A stretch of 64,000 nt of DNA. It comes from Kocuria turfanensis (GTDB taxonomy: Bacteria; Actinomycetota; Actinomycetes; Actinomycetales; Micrococcaceae). The translations under genes were made by a program, and so were the position numbers. The stretch's first letter is position 1; every line of letters begins with the position of its first letter. The notes below the pieces were generated by a model. The model was not told where the DNA came from. It saw only the letters and a program-made list of their open reading frames with translations, and searched no databases. The DNA lies in NCBI RefSeq assembly GCF_001580365.1, contig NZ_CP014483.1, positions 5,618-69,617 on the forward strand. The letters are read 5' to 3'. Shown in pieces: positions 1-8,584 of the stretch.

Positions 1-786
1 ACGAACAAGGGCCGTCCCCGCTGGTTCGGCCCGGCGGTCATCGCCCTGGTGCTGCTGCTGGTCGCGGTAGCCGGATGGACCATCCGCAACCTCACTACCC
101 CCGATGAGGCCCAGGCTCCCACCTCGCCTGCTGCCCCTGCTACCTCGGCTGCCCCCACCCAGGGGGCGGCCGAGGCGGCTGCTCCTGCCTCGGGGGAGGA
201 CTTCGCCTGGGACTGCCAAGCCCAGCTGAACCAGGACGCGGTATCGGTGGCCGATGAGGCCCCTGAGGTCCTGGACTGGGTGGCTGCCGGCTATAACGTG
301 GTGCCCTCCTCTGACGAGTTCGGCGGCTGTGAGCGACGCGACTCCGGGCTGCGGGTGGGCTACGCCCATTCGGAGGCCGGGGCTCTGATGGCCGCGGCGA
401 CTTACGCGATGGCCTTGGACCCGTCCGTGAGCGAGGAAGCGGCTAAGAACGTCGAGGTGGGCATTGCCGAGGGACCCAACCGAGACCGGTTGAAGGAGAA
501 GGCCCAGCGCATCCGTGACGGTGTGGAGGAAGGCGACGACGGGTCAGCGTCGGCGTCCACGACGCTGATCGGTTACTCCCAAGACCACTACACCGACGAA
601 GCGGCGTCCTATCAGCTGATCTACTCCCTGCCCTCGGACAACGGTCTGATGACCAAGGTGGCTGTGCAGGCCGATGTGGTGTGGGAGGACGGGGACTGGA
701 AACTCGACCCGGCCTCGGGCACTGAGCTGATGACCTCGGACCAGTACCAGGGTCAGTACTACGTGGAGTGGGGGCCCAAGAGCTGA
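1..786 (+). CDS. Conjugal transfer membrane protein, VirB8/TcpC-like (5' partial)
   Basis: The reading frame is open from base 1, so the true start lies before the window. The visible N-terminus is a short basic stretch (TNKGRPRW) followed by one hydrophobic membrane segment, then a Pro/Ala/Thr-rich linker and a globular extracytoplasmic domain of about 190 residues. The C-terminal part (YQLIYSLPSD, VVWEDGDWKLD) resembles the NTF2-like fold of VirB8/TcpC proteins, which build the periplasmic or cell-wall side of type IV secretion channels; this match is inferred from pattern, not from a decisive motif. The stop TGA overlaps the next ATG (TGATG), so the two genes are translationally coupled in the transfer operon. 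Confidence 0.6.
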   Translation, partial: TNKGRPRWFGPAVIALVLLLVAVAGWTIRNLTTPDEAQAPTSPAAPATSAAPTQGAAEAAAPASGEDFAWDCQAQLNQDAVSVADEAPEVLDWVAAGYNVVPSSDEFGGCERRDSGLRVGYAHSEAGALMAAATYAMALDPSVSEEAAKNVEVGIAEGPNRDRLKEKAQRIRDGVEEGDDGSASASTTLIGYSQDHYTDEAASYQLIYSLPSDNGLMTKVAVQADVVWEDGDWKLDPASGTELMTSDQYQGQYYVEWGPKS

Positions 787-2420
787 TGGACGTCATCAAG
801 GATGTTGCTGGCAGCATCGCCGGGGACACGGTGGAGAAGCTGATCCTGTTCATGGCCGGTTGGCTGATCGAGGTGTTCACCACGATGCTCGATCTGGTCG
901 GCACCTGGTGGCTGAACATTGGTGCCCCGGAAATGGGCGCCGGCTCGGCCACGGAGCGGGTGCAGACCGCCACCACGACCTTCGTGGGGGTCGCCGGCAT
1001 CATCGGTACGGCTTTCGCTGTGCTGCGCATTGCCCGGGATCACAACCGGGAGTCGGCCGAGAATCTGGTGATGGGGCTGATCCGCACCGTGGTGGTCTCC
1101 GGCCTGGCGGTGTCGATGGTGTCCCTGTCGCTGGCGGTCACTGATGAGGTGGCCCCGTGGCTGGTGGACACCATTGCCGGCAACGCGGCCCGGGACGGGC
1201 TGGGCCAGTCGATGGGCCTGAGCGGGATGGTGGGTGCTGGGATGGCGTTGCCGACCGCTGGGATTCTGCTGTTCCTGACTCCGTTCGCGCTGCTGGGGGC
1301 GATCCTCAACGCGGCCCTGGTGATCTTCTCCTACGGGGTGGCCGGGGCCCTGTGCGGGCTGCTGCCGATCTTCGCTGCGGCTTCCACCACGCAGAAGGGG
1401 CAAAAGTCCTTCGATAAGGCGGTGGGCTGGTTGCTGGCGATGATCCTTTTCAAGCCTGGGGCCGCGGTGATCTACGGCTTCGGCTTGGCCTTGATGAACG
1501 GGATCGACGGCACCGGCGGCGATGAGGTCGCCAACAAGATCATCTCCTTGCTCACCGGCACCGTGGTCATTTTCTCGGCCTGCTTCGCGATGCCCGCTCT
1601 GGTCCGTGTCCTGGTCCCGGCCGTCAGCGCCGGGCCCCGCGGTATGGGCGCTGGTGGACTGGCGATGGTCGGCGGGGCACTGGCCATCGGTGCGGTGACC
1701 GCTGGTGTCGGCACCCTGGCCGCCGGAGCCGGGGCCGCTGGCGCTGGTGCCGGAGCTGCTGGGGCTGGTGCTGCCGGTGGCGCTGCCGGTGCTGCCGGTG
1801 GCGCTGCCGGAGCTGCTGGGGCTGGTGCCGGCGGAGCTGGTGCCGGCGGAGCTGGTGCTGCTGGTGCTGGAGTTGGTGGTGTCTCGGGTGGCGGTGCCGG
1901 TGCATCCGGGGCCAGCGCGACGGATGCTGGTGCCGGCGCTGGGGGCGGTGCCTCCAGTACGACCGGAGCCCCGGGATCGTCTGGTGCTGGTGGGTCTGCC
2001 CCGGCCGGTGGACCGGCCGGCGCCGAGAACGTGGAGAGCACCACGGCTGGTGCAGCTGCTACCTCCGCGCCGGGGACCACGACTGGTGGGGCCTCGGGTG
2101 CGGAGAACGTGCAGAGCCCCAGCACGGGTGCTGCCCCGAGCAGTGCCCCCGGCACGGGCGGGGCCTCGGGGGCGGAGCAGGTGCAGACCTCGAGCTCGTC
2201 CCCGGCAGCGGCCGGAGGGTCCGCCGAGGCGTCCGGGCCGGCCGGTGCCGAGCCGGTGGCTGCGACCAATGGTGCCGCGCCGACCGGGCATCCGGGCGGG
2301 GAAGGGTCCTCGGCCACAGGGGCCAAGAATCCGTTGATCAACGGCCAACGACTGGAATTCGGGCTGCGGGAAGCCGTCCGGGACGCTGAACAATCCATCG
2401 AAAGTGGTGAGGACCTGTGA
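786..2420 (+). CDS. TrbL/VirB6-like polytopic membrane protein of the conjugation channel
   Basis: 544 residues starting at the ATG that overlaps the previous stop. Residues 1-300 contain about six to eight hydrophobic segments, as in TrbL/VirB6 proteins that form the inner-membrane channel of type IV secretion systems. From about residue 305 the protein turns into a long Gly/Ala/Ser-rich, low-complexity cytoplasmic or extracytoplasmic tail of about 220 residues with repeated GAGAAGAGA-like units. Such tails are common in actinobacterial members. The family call rests on topology and position (between a VirB8-like gene and SCO6880/VirB4), not on a catalytic motif. The GTG of the next gene overlaps its stop. 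Confidence 0.7.
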   Translation: MDVIKDVAGSIAGDTVEKLILFMAGWLIEVFTTMLDLVGTWWLNIGAPEMGAGSATERVQTATTTFVGVAGIIGTAFAVLRIARDHNRESAENLVMGLIRTVVVSGLAVSMVSLSLAVTDEVAPWLVDTIAGNAARDGLGQSMGLSGMVGAGMALPTAGILLFLTPFALLGAILNAALVIFSYGVAGALCGLLPIFAAASTTQKGQKSFDKAVGWLLAMILFKPGAAVIYGFGLALMNGIDGTGGDEVANKIISLLTGTVVIFSACFAMPALVRVLVPAVSAGPRGMGAGGLAMVGGALAIGAVTAGVGTLAAGAGAAGAGAGAAGAGAAGGAAGAAGGAAGAAGAGAGGAGAGGAGAAGAGVGGVSGGGAGASGASATDAGAGAGGGASSTTGAPGSSGAGGSAPAGGPAGAENVESTTAGAAATSAPGTTTGGASGAENVQSPSTGAAPSSAPGTGGASGAEQVQTSSSSPAAAGGSAEASGPAGAEPVAATNGAAPTGHPGGEGSSATGAKNPLINGQRLEFGLREAVRDAEQSIESGEDL

Positions 2421-3949
2421 GTAGCAACCAGGTGATCGTGCGGCAGTACGGCAACATTGCCGAGGACAAGACGGCCGGGCTGTTGGGGTTCTCGATGGCC
2501 TCCACCGTGGTGCTCGGCGTGGGGTCGGTGCTCGTCTTCCTGTTCATCATGGCCTCCCAGATTTGGGTGGCCGCCGGCATCGCGGTGGCGGCGTTCATCG
2601 TGGCCACCGTGCTCGGGTCCAAGGACCGCAACGGCCGCTCCAAGCCCGAGCGCTGGATCGCCCGGTCCATGTTCTCCCGGGCGGAGAAGAAGCAGCGCAC
2701 CACGTACAAGGCCGGGCCGACCTCACAACTCCCCGATGGGTCCTTCCGGGCCCCCGGGGTGCTGGCTGCGACCGAGCCGGTGACCTTCACGGACCTGTTC
2801 GGCCACCAGGGCGTGATGCTGTGGCACCCGAAATTGAAGACCGGAACCGTGTTCGTCATCGCCAACTCTTCCGGGCTGGGGCTGCTGGATCAGGACCGGG
2901 TGGACCGGATGGTGGGCAGCTGGGCCGCGTTCCAGCGTGACGCCGGCTCCAACACGGAGCTGGTGCAGGTGTCGGTCACCACCCAGTCCACCACTGACCC
3001 GGGGGAGCGGCTGCCCGATGCGGTGGCCGTGGGTCGGGCTCAGGCTGGGTCCCAGTCGGTGCCGGCGTTCGCCCGCGCCACGATGGATGAGGTGGTGGCC
3101 AACCTCAACCAGGACGTGCCCAAGCTGGAGCAGTGGATCGCCCTCACGTTCAGCGCCAAGGCCAATGAGGGCGAGGGGGTGCCCGAGCGCACCGCCGAGG
3201 AGCTGGCCACAGACGTGTCCTCCTTGCTGAGCGGGTTCTTGGAGCAGCTGGAGCAGGCCGGGGCCGGGTCGGTGTCCCTGATGCAGGAACACGACCTGAT
3301 TGACCAGACCTATGTGGCCTATAACCCCCTGGCGGCCGCGGCCGTGGAGAAGGCCCGGCTGTCGGAGGCCGGCACCGGTTTGCGCTGGGAGGAGGTCGGG
3401 CCCTCGGCGGCCCGGGTGGTCGGTTCCCCGGGCCGGTATGAGCACGGTGGGGTGGTGTCGAAGTCCTGGCAGATGTGGCGCCCGCCGGCCGGCACGTTCC
3501 GGGAGAACGCGCTGGTGGCCCTCCTGGCCCCGAACTCCGAAATGCTCCAGAAGCGCGTCACGGTGTTCTATCGGCCGCAGTCCCCGGACAAGTCCGCTAC
3601 CCAGGTGCAGCAGTCGTTGACCAATGCGCAGTTCGCGGCGAACCAGAAGAACCGCCGGCCCACCAGCTCTCAGATCATCGCCCTGGAGAAGGCGCGGAAG
3701 GCCGAGCGGGAGCAGGCCGAGGGCGCGTCGCTGGTGCGGTTCTCCATCGTGGTCACCGCCACCGTGGAACGGCCTGAGCAGCTGCCGCGGGTGGCGGCCA
3801 CGCTGCGGCGCAACGCCTCCCAGGGGGTGCAGCTGGGGCTGCGGGAGTGCGACTACAACGACGATGCGGCGTTCGCGTTCAACCTCGGCCTGGGCGTGGT
3901 CCCGGATGCCGTGGCCACGATTCCGGCTGACGTGCGAAAGGCGCTGTGA
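2417..3949 (+). CDS. SCO6880 family type IV secretion protein (PrgI/VirB3-like)
   Basis: 510 residues, GTG start overlapping the upstream TGA. The N-terminus carries the family signature (VRQYGNIAEDKTAGLLGF) and two membrane helices within residues 22-65, followed by a large soluble domain. In actinobacterial conjugation loci SCO6880 proteins sit directly before the VirB4-like ATPase and are thought to combine the membrane anchor role of VirB3/PrgI with the N-terminal part of VirB4; the short VirB4 downstream here fits that split. Its stop overlaps the next ATG (TGATG). Confidence 0.85.
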   Translation: MSSNQVIVRQYGNIAEDKTAGLLGFSMASTVVLGVGSVLVFLFIMASQIWVAAGIAVAAFIVATVLGSKDRNGRSKPERWIARSMFSRAEKKQRTTYKAGPTSQLPDGSFRAPGVLAATEPVTFTDLFGHQGVMLWHPKLKTGTVFVIANSSGLGLLDQDRVDRMVGSWAAFQRDAGSNTELVQVSVTTQSTTDPGERLPDAVAVGRAQAGSQSVPAFARATMDEVVANLNQDVPKLEQWIALTFSAKANEGEGVPERTAEELATDVSSLLSGFLEQLEQAGAGSVSLMQEHDLIDQTYVAYNPLAAAAVEKARLSEAGTGLRWEEVGPSAARVVGSPGRYEHGGVVSKSWQMWRPPAGTFRENALVALLAPNSEMLQKRVTVFYRPQSPDKSATQVQQSLTNAQFAANQKNRRPTSSQIIALEKARKAEREQAEGASLVRFSIVVTATVERPEQLPRVAATLRRNASQGVQLGLRECDYNDDAAFAFNLGLGVVPDAVATIPADVRKAL

Positions 3950-5481
3950 TGTCTGTTTTCGACCAGCTCACCGACAAGGTCCTCAACAAGTTCTTCGGCC
4001 GCTCCACCGCCGCCGGCACCGGGGCGTTCCGGGAGCTCACCGAGAAGGGTGTGGACGTGGCCCACGGTGGGATGACCTCCTGGGTGGAGGCACCCCCGGA
4101 GTTCACCGCCACCTCCAACCAGACCGCCGGGCTGTGGCCCTTCGCGGTGGGCACCTCCTCCCCGCTGGTGGGGGCGGTGCTGGGGCGCAATCAGCTCAAC
4201 GGGTCGGTGGTGTGCGGGGACCCGATCAACCTGTTCCTGCGCGGGATCATTTCCTCCCCCTCCTGCTTCATCCTCGGGCTCCAGGCCCGAGGGAAGTCCT
4301 CGGTGGCGGTGCGCATGGCCCTGGCTCTGGTGGACCAGGGGTTCCTGTTCGTCGGCGCCAGTGACGTCAAACCGGACCTGGCTGGGCTCACCGTCGAAGT
4401 CGGCGGGCAGGTCATCCGGGTCGCCCCCGGGGTGGGGTCGATCAACCCGCTGGATGCCGGGCCGTTGTGGCGCCGGCTGGGTGAGCTGCCCGAGGCGTTG
4501 CAGCGGCAGATGCGCGCGGAGATCCACAGCCGCCGCCTCAACGCCCTGACCGGGCTGCTGGAGCTGGTGTTCAAAGCACCGTTGGATGCCCGCCAGCAGG
4601 AGCCCACGGTGCTCTCAATGGCGATCACCGAGGCCGCCGAGCACGCCGAGGCCCAGGGCCGGCAACCGATCATCCAAGACGTGGTGGACGTGATCACGGC
4701 CGCGCGGCCGGCGATCATGGCCGCGATCCTGGTCGATGACGAGACCTCCTATCGGGGGCAAGTGCGCAACCTGCTGGCCGGCCTCAACGCCCTGGGCGCG
4801 CACGGGCCGTTCGGGGACGTGTTCTGCCGGCAGACCAGTGAGGAAATGCAGATTGACCAATCGGTGGACTTCGACCTCTCCGCCATTGATGAGACGTTGT
4901 TGGACCTGCGGGCCGCAGTGCAGATCGTGTGCTGGTCCTACGCCCAGGCCGGGATCTCGGCGGCCAAGACGTTGGCCGAGGCCGGGCTGATGGAAGAACG
5001 CCACCACCTGATGATCATGGACGAGCTGTGGCAGGCCCTGCGTGCCTCGGAGCTGCTGGTGCACCAGATCGACGGCATCACCCGCCTGAACCGCACTAAG
5101 GGCCTCGGGCAGCTGCTGATCACCCACTCCATGAAAGACCTCCAACTGAGCACCGAGGAGCTGACCAAGATCGCCACCGGGTTCATGGAACGCTCCTCCA
5201 TGAAGGTCCTCGGTGGGTTGGCGCAGAACGAGATGGGGATGCTGGAGACGGTCTTCCCGCTGGCCGAGCAGGAGAAGGCGTTGCTGGTGGCGTGGTCGGC
5301 TGAGGGCTCGGTGAACCCCAAGACCGGGCGCACCTCCCCGCCGCCGGGGCGGGGCCGGTTCATGCTCAAGACCGGCGAGGCACCCGGGGTGCCGTTCCAG
5401 ACCAACCTCACCGCCGGGGAGCTGCGGGTCCACGACACCAATGCCGCTTGGGCAGCTGCACAGGCGAGGGTGAACGCATGA
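3949..5481 (+). CDS. VirB4-like conjugation ATPase
   Basis: 510 residues; ATG at 3949 chosen because it overlaps the previous stop, although a GTG lies one codon upstream. Walker A is GLQARGKSS (residues 110-118) and Walker B is the hydrophobic stretch ending in MDELW near residue 355. This is the P-loop ATPase that energises substrate transport and pilus or channel assembly in type IV secretion. At 510 residues it is shorter than classical VirB4 (about 800), because the N-terminal domain appears to be carried by the SCO6880 protein just upstream. Cytoplasmic face of the membrane. The final codons overlap the coupling-protein start (ATGA). Confidence 0.85.
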   Translation: MSVFDQLTDKVLNKFFGRSTAAGTGAFRELTEKGVDVAHGGMTSWVEAPPEFTATSNQTAGLWPFAVGTSSPLVGAVLGRNQLNGSVVCGDPINLFLRGIISSPSCFILGLQARGKSSVAVRMALALVDQGFLFVGASDVKPDLAGLTVEVGGQVIRVAPGVGSINPLDAGPLWRRLGELPEALQRQMRAEIHSRRLNALTGLLELVFKAPLDARQQEPTVLSMAITEAAEHAEAQGRQPIIQDVVDVITAARPAIMAAILVDDETSYRGQVRNLLAGLNALGAHGPFGDVFCRQTSEEMQIDQSVDFDLSAIDETLLDLRAAVQIVCWSYAQAGISAAKTLAEAGLMEERHHLMIMDELWQALRASELLVHQIDGITRLNRTKGLGQLLITHSMKDLQLSTEELTKIATGFMERSSMKVLGGLAQNEMGMLETVFPLAEQEKALLVAWSAEGSVNPKTGRTSPPPGRGRFMLKTGEAPGVPFQTNLTAGELRVHDTNAAWAAAQARVNA

Positions 5482-7154
5482 ACAACGACCAGAACCGCAG
5501 CTTCATCGGCATCCTGATCCTGTTCACCGCCGTGATGGGCGCGGTGGGCCTGGTGCACCTGGGGAACGTGCTGACCCCGGTGACCGGGGACCTGCCGTGG
5601 AACCCGTTCACGCTGGGGATCGAGCTGGCCGCCGGGGCGGTGGACTGGCCGATGGCCGCGACCTTCCTCGTGGGCCTGGAGGTGGTGGTCGGTGTGGCCG
5701 CGCTGATGATCTGGGGCACCCGCACCCCGTCGAAGACCCAGGAGGCCGCCCGGCGGATGAGTCCTCCGGGGCGGATCAACCCGGCGATGGCTGCGGCGCG
5801 CACCACGGAGGCCCACCGGCTCCACCCCGAGGCCGAGAACATCGGCCCCGGGCTGACGATCGGGCTGGTGGGCAAGAACCCGGTCTATCAGGGCTGGCGG
5901 GAGTGCTCGGCGCATGTGTGGGGCACCGGGCGCGGGAAGACCACCTCCCAGGTCATCCGGCACGCCGTCGAGGCCCCGGGGGCGTTCGTGATGACGTCGA
6001 ACAAGGTGGACGGGGTGGCCGAGGTCCTGGCCGCCCGCACCACCACGGGCAGCACCGTGTGGCTGTTCGACCCGCAACGCATCTGGCGCGACAGCACCCG
6101 CCCGGCGATGATCTTCAACCTGCTGGCCACCGTCACCGATACGGTCTCCGCCGGGGAGGTCGCCTCGATCTTTGAGACAGCCTCAGCCGGGGCGGCCGCC
6201 GGCGGGAAGGGCGATCCGCAGTTCGACTCCCAAGGCCGGGACTACCTCTCCTGGTGCCTGCTGGCGGCCGCTAAGAGCGATAAGGCGCTCTCCGACGTGC
6301 TGCGCTGGGTCTCCGCGGCCAACTTCCTAGAACCGGCTGAGGACCTGGAACAGGCCGGCCACACCGGCCCGGCCTCGGCGTTGAAGGGGATGGGGCGCCA
6401 GCCCGAGGACACCCGCGGGTCGGTGGCCGCCAGTGCCCAGCGCATGTCCTCGGCGCTGGTGCACGATGAGTTGCTGGCCTGGACTACCCCCACCCCGGGG
6501 GTGCCGGTGTTCAATCCGCACCGCTTCGTCACCAGCCGGGACACTCTCATCCTGCTGACTCAGGACGCGGCCGGCTCCGGGGCCGCCTTCGTCTCGACCC
6601 TGGTCTATGCGGTGGTCACTGCCGCCCAGCAGGCGGCCCGCCGGGCGGGGGGCCGGCTGCCGGTGCCGCTGGTGGCCGACCTCGATGAGGTGGGCAACGT
6701 GGTCAAGCTCAAGCAGCTGCCCGAGTGGTATTCGTTCTTCGGGTCGATGGGCATCGTCGTCTCGGCCTACTTCCAGACCAAGGGACAGGGCGTGGACATG
6801 CTCGCCCGCACCGGGTGGGACACCCTGTGGTCGGCGGCCGCGGTGAAGGTCTACGGCGGTGGCTCCGATGATGCGGAGTTCCTGGAGTCGCTGCGCAAGC
6901 TCATCGGCACCTATGACGCGAAGGTGCGCAGCACCTCTACCTCCCGGGGTGTGGCGTCGCGGTCGGTGCAGACCCAGCAGCGCGACATTATGCCCGTCTC
7001 CAAGCTCTCCGAGCTGCCGGCTGGGCACGCCTGGGTGAAGACCTCCACTGGCGGCGGCACGATCGTGCGCACCGTGCGGTGGTTTGAGGACAAGGACCTG
7101 ACAGCCCGGATCACCCCGGTGCTGGAGCGGATCACGGAAGGACAGCACCGATGA
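5478..7154 (+). CDS. VirD4/TraG-type coupling protein (T4CP)
   Basis: 558 residues. ATG at 5478 overlaps the previous stop (ATGA); a GTG 10 codons earlier is less likely. Two N-terminal membrane helices (residues about 8-75) precede a hexameric ATPase domain with Walker A GTGRGKTT (near residue 150) and Walker B LVADLDEVG (near residue 400), then a TraG-type motif (SAYFQTKGQG). The coupling protein brings the relaxase-DNA complex to the secretion channel and pumps DNA. It is the last large gene of the transfer operon, with the relaxase gene lying downstream on the other strand. Confidence 0.9.
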   Translation: MNNDQNRSFIGILILFTAVMGAVGLVHLGNVLTPVTGDLPWNPFTLGIELAAGAVDWPMAATFLVGLEVVVGVAALMIWGTRTPSKTQEAARRMSPPGRINPAMAAARTTEAHRLHPEAENIGPGLTIGLVGKNPVYQGWRECSAHVWGTGRGKTTSQVIRHAVEAPGAFVMTSNKVDGVAEVLAARTTTGSTVWLFDPQRIWRDSTRPAMIFNLLATVTDTVSAGEVASIFETASAGAAAGGKGDPQFDSQGRDYLSWCLLAAAKSDKALSDVLRWVSAANFLEPAEDLEQAGHTGPASALKGMGRQPEDTRGSVAASAQRMSSALVHDELLAWTTPTPGVPVFNPHRFVTSRDTLILLTQDAAGSGAAFVSTLVYAVVTAAQQAARRAGGRLPVPLVADLDEVGNVVKLKQLPEWYSFFGSMGIVVSAYFQTKGQGVDMLARTGWDTLWSAAAVKVYGGGSDDAEFLESLRKLIGTYDAKVRSTSTSRGVASRSVQTQQRDIMPVSKLSELPAGHAWVKTSTGGGTIVRTVRWFEDKDLTARITPVLERITEGQHR

Positions 7155-7516
7155 GTGAAGTAGTTGAGCAGGACACCGAGACGGTGGACGGCCCGACCCA
7201 AGAGGAGTTCGTGACCTGGGTCGAGGGCCTGGTCTCGCGGCTGGAGTCCGTAGACCGCTCCGCCAATATGCACTGGTGTGCCCAGTGGTGGGCCCACACC
7301 GAGGCGGTGGAGCGGCTGAGCGCTCTGCACGCTCAGTGGTTGGTGGCGAAAGAGGAGAACAGCATGTCCACCTGGTGGGTGAGTCACTTCGATGCCCACG
7401 CCAAGGTGCTCTTCGCCATGCACGGGCCCTTCGGGGAGTGCGGCACCAAGCACATCGAAAAGGGTGTGCGCCGCACGCTGGCCTGCGAACAGCCTCCCGC
7501 CGACTGGACGTGGTGA
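7151..7516 (+). CDS. DUF4913 domain protein, last gene of transfer operon
   Basis: 121 residues; ATGA overlap with the coupling-protein gene. The DUF4913 pattern is clear: a Trp-rich core (WCAQWWAHTEAVERLSAL) followed by WWVSHFDAHAKVLF and a terminal region with GPFGEC. DUF4913 proteins are small soluble proteins found next to coupling proteins and relaxases on actinobacterial plasmids; no biochemical role is established. Translational coupling to the T4CP suggests a role in transfer, for example at the relaxosome-T4CP interface (inference). Confidence 0.85.
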   Translation: MSEVVEQDTETVDGPTQEEFVTWVEGLVSRLESVDRSANMHWCAQWWAHTEAVERLSALHAQWLVAKEENSMSTWWVSHFDAHAKVLFAMHGPFGECGTKHIEKGVRRTLACEQPPADWTW

Positions 7517-7602
7517 GCACATAGACCTGGGGCAGGTCGCCGTCCCTTCCCAGTAGGCGTCCTGCCCCTTCGACGGGACAGGCACTCGTGCGCTGTCCCG
7601 CT

Positions 7603-7639
7603 GTGGCCGGGGTCCCTCCTTCCCAGGGGCCCCGGCCAC
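7603..7639 (+). terminator. Hairpin after transfer operon
   Basis: Perfect 10-bp inverted repeat (7603-7612 with 7630-7639, GTGGCCGGGG) about 90 bases after the DUF4913 stop. A second shorter repeat (7529-7536 with 7561-7568) precedes it. No T-tract, as is common in high-GC actinobacteria. Confidence 0.55.
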
Positions 7640-7720
7640 TGGCATGTCCACATCTAGGTTGGAGCTGTCACACATTTCCTCAGACTCGGCGGACCCCCGC
7701 TCCAAGGAGCATGGCTGATT

Positions 7721-8533
7721 TCAGTTTTTTCCTCGTTTACGGAGACGCCGCATTGCCTTTTCTGATGGAGGAAGCTCTCTGGGGCATCCCAGACGTGCGG
7801 CGACCTCATCGAGATATGTCCGTCTTTCATGGGTTGCATCCAGGCAGTCGATGGCTGACTCCGCCCAAAGGAGCGAGACTGTTACAAGGGCAAGCCACTC
7901 ATCCCTCTCTGTGGGGCGTAGTTGCATGCGAATCCCAGCCTCAGGTTCAGATGAATTGATCCATTGGCTACTGACGGATAACCCAGCATGAGATTCACTG
8001 CTTTGAAATCGATATTGCAGATAGTAATCTGCGGCGTCCTCCAGGTCCTCGCATAATTGCTTGAAGTTTTTAGCCGAACCAGCACTTGTGGTGGGCAACT
8101 TTTCAAGGTTTTTCTCGGAAAAGCTATCAGCAAGCATATCCGCAAAGGGATGAAAAACGGGATCTTCAGCGGCTCTCAAATCCTTTTCTAAGGTTGCTTG
8201 ATTTTGCAAGTGTCTGTTAGCTACTGCCGCATAAGCGTCAGGAATCTGAGAAATCCACTGAGCAGTCATCCCCAACTCAAAGCAAAACCTTGCCAAAGGT
8301 GTAGCCGCCGCTGGAGCCTCGGCAAGAGCTGACAGGTATCCTCTGGCGGCATCATGGGCTTGGCAAGCGAGGCCAAAAACAATAGAAAAACGCGCATATG
8401 CACTCGGGTCCGTTTCATGCTCCTTGACGTGAAACGGATTCTGTTCAAAGCGCCAGGCTGACCACTCGCTCAGTAGCTCTTCGGTGAATGTGCGGAAATA
8501 CTGGGATGCCGCGTCCTGAGTAGTGGAGTCCAT
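7721..8533 (-). CDS. Unrecognised protein of about 270 residues, lower-GC orphan
   Basis: I do not recognise the family. The protein is soluble, mostly helical, rich in Trp, Phe and Gln (for example SQYFRTFTEELLSEW near the N-terminus; QYRFQSSESH in the middle), with no signal peptide or catalytic motif visible. Base composition is clearly less GC-rich than both neighbours, and codons ending in A or T are frequent, so recent acquisition is likely. It sits alone between the transfer operon and the relaxase gene, convergent with the former. Start: ATG at 8533; a TTG at 8560 would add nine residues and neither has a clear ribosome-binding site. A role in plasmid defence or stability is possible but unsupported. 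Confidence 0.65.
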   Translation of the reverse strand: MDSTTQDAASQYFRTFTEELLSEWSAWRFEQNPFHVKEHETDPSAYARFSIVFGLACQAHDAARGYLSALAEAPAAATPLARFCFELGMTAQWISQIPDAYAAVANRHLQNQATLEKDLRAAEDPVFHPFADMLADSFSEKNLEKLPTTSAGSAKNFKQLCEDLEDAADYYLQYRFQSSESHAGLSVSSQWINSSEPEAGIRMQLRPTERDEWLALVTVSLLWAESAIDCLDATHERRTYLDEVAARLGCPRELPPSEKAMRRLRKRGKN

Positions 8534-8584
8534 TCCCACATTGTGGCTCAGACGTTTCAACCAGTGTGGGATCAGGCCCCGTTT

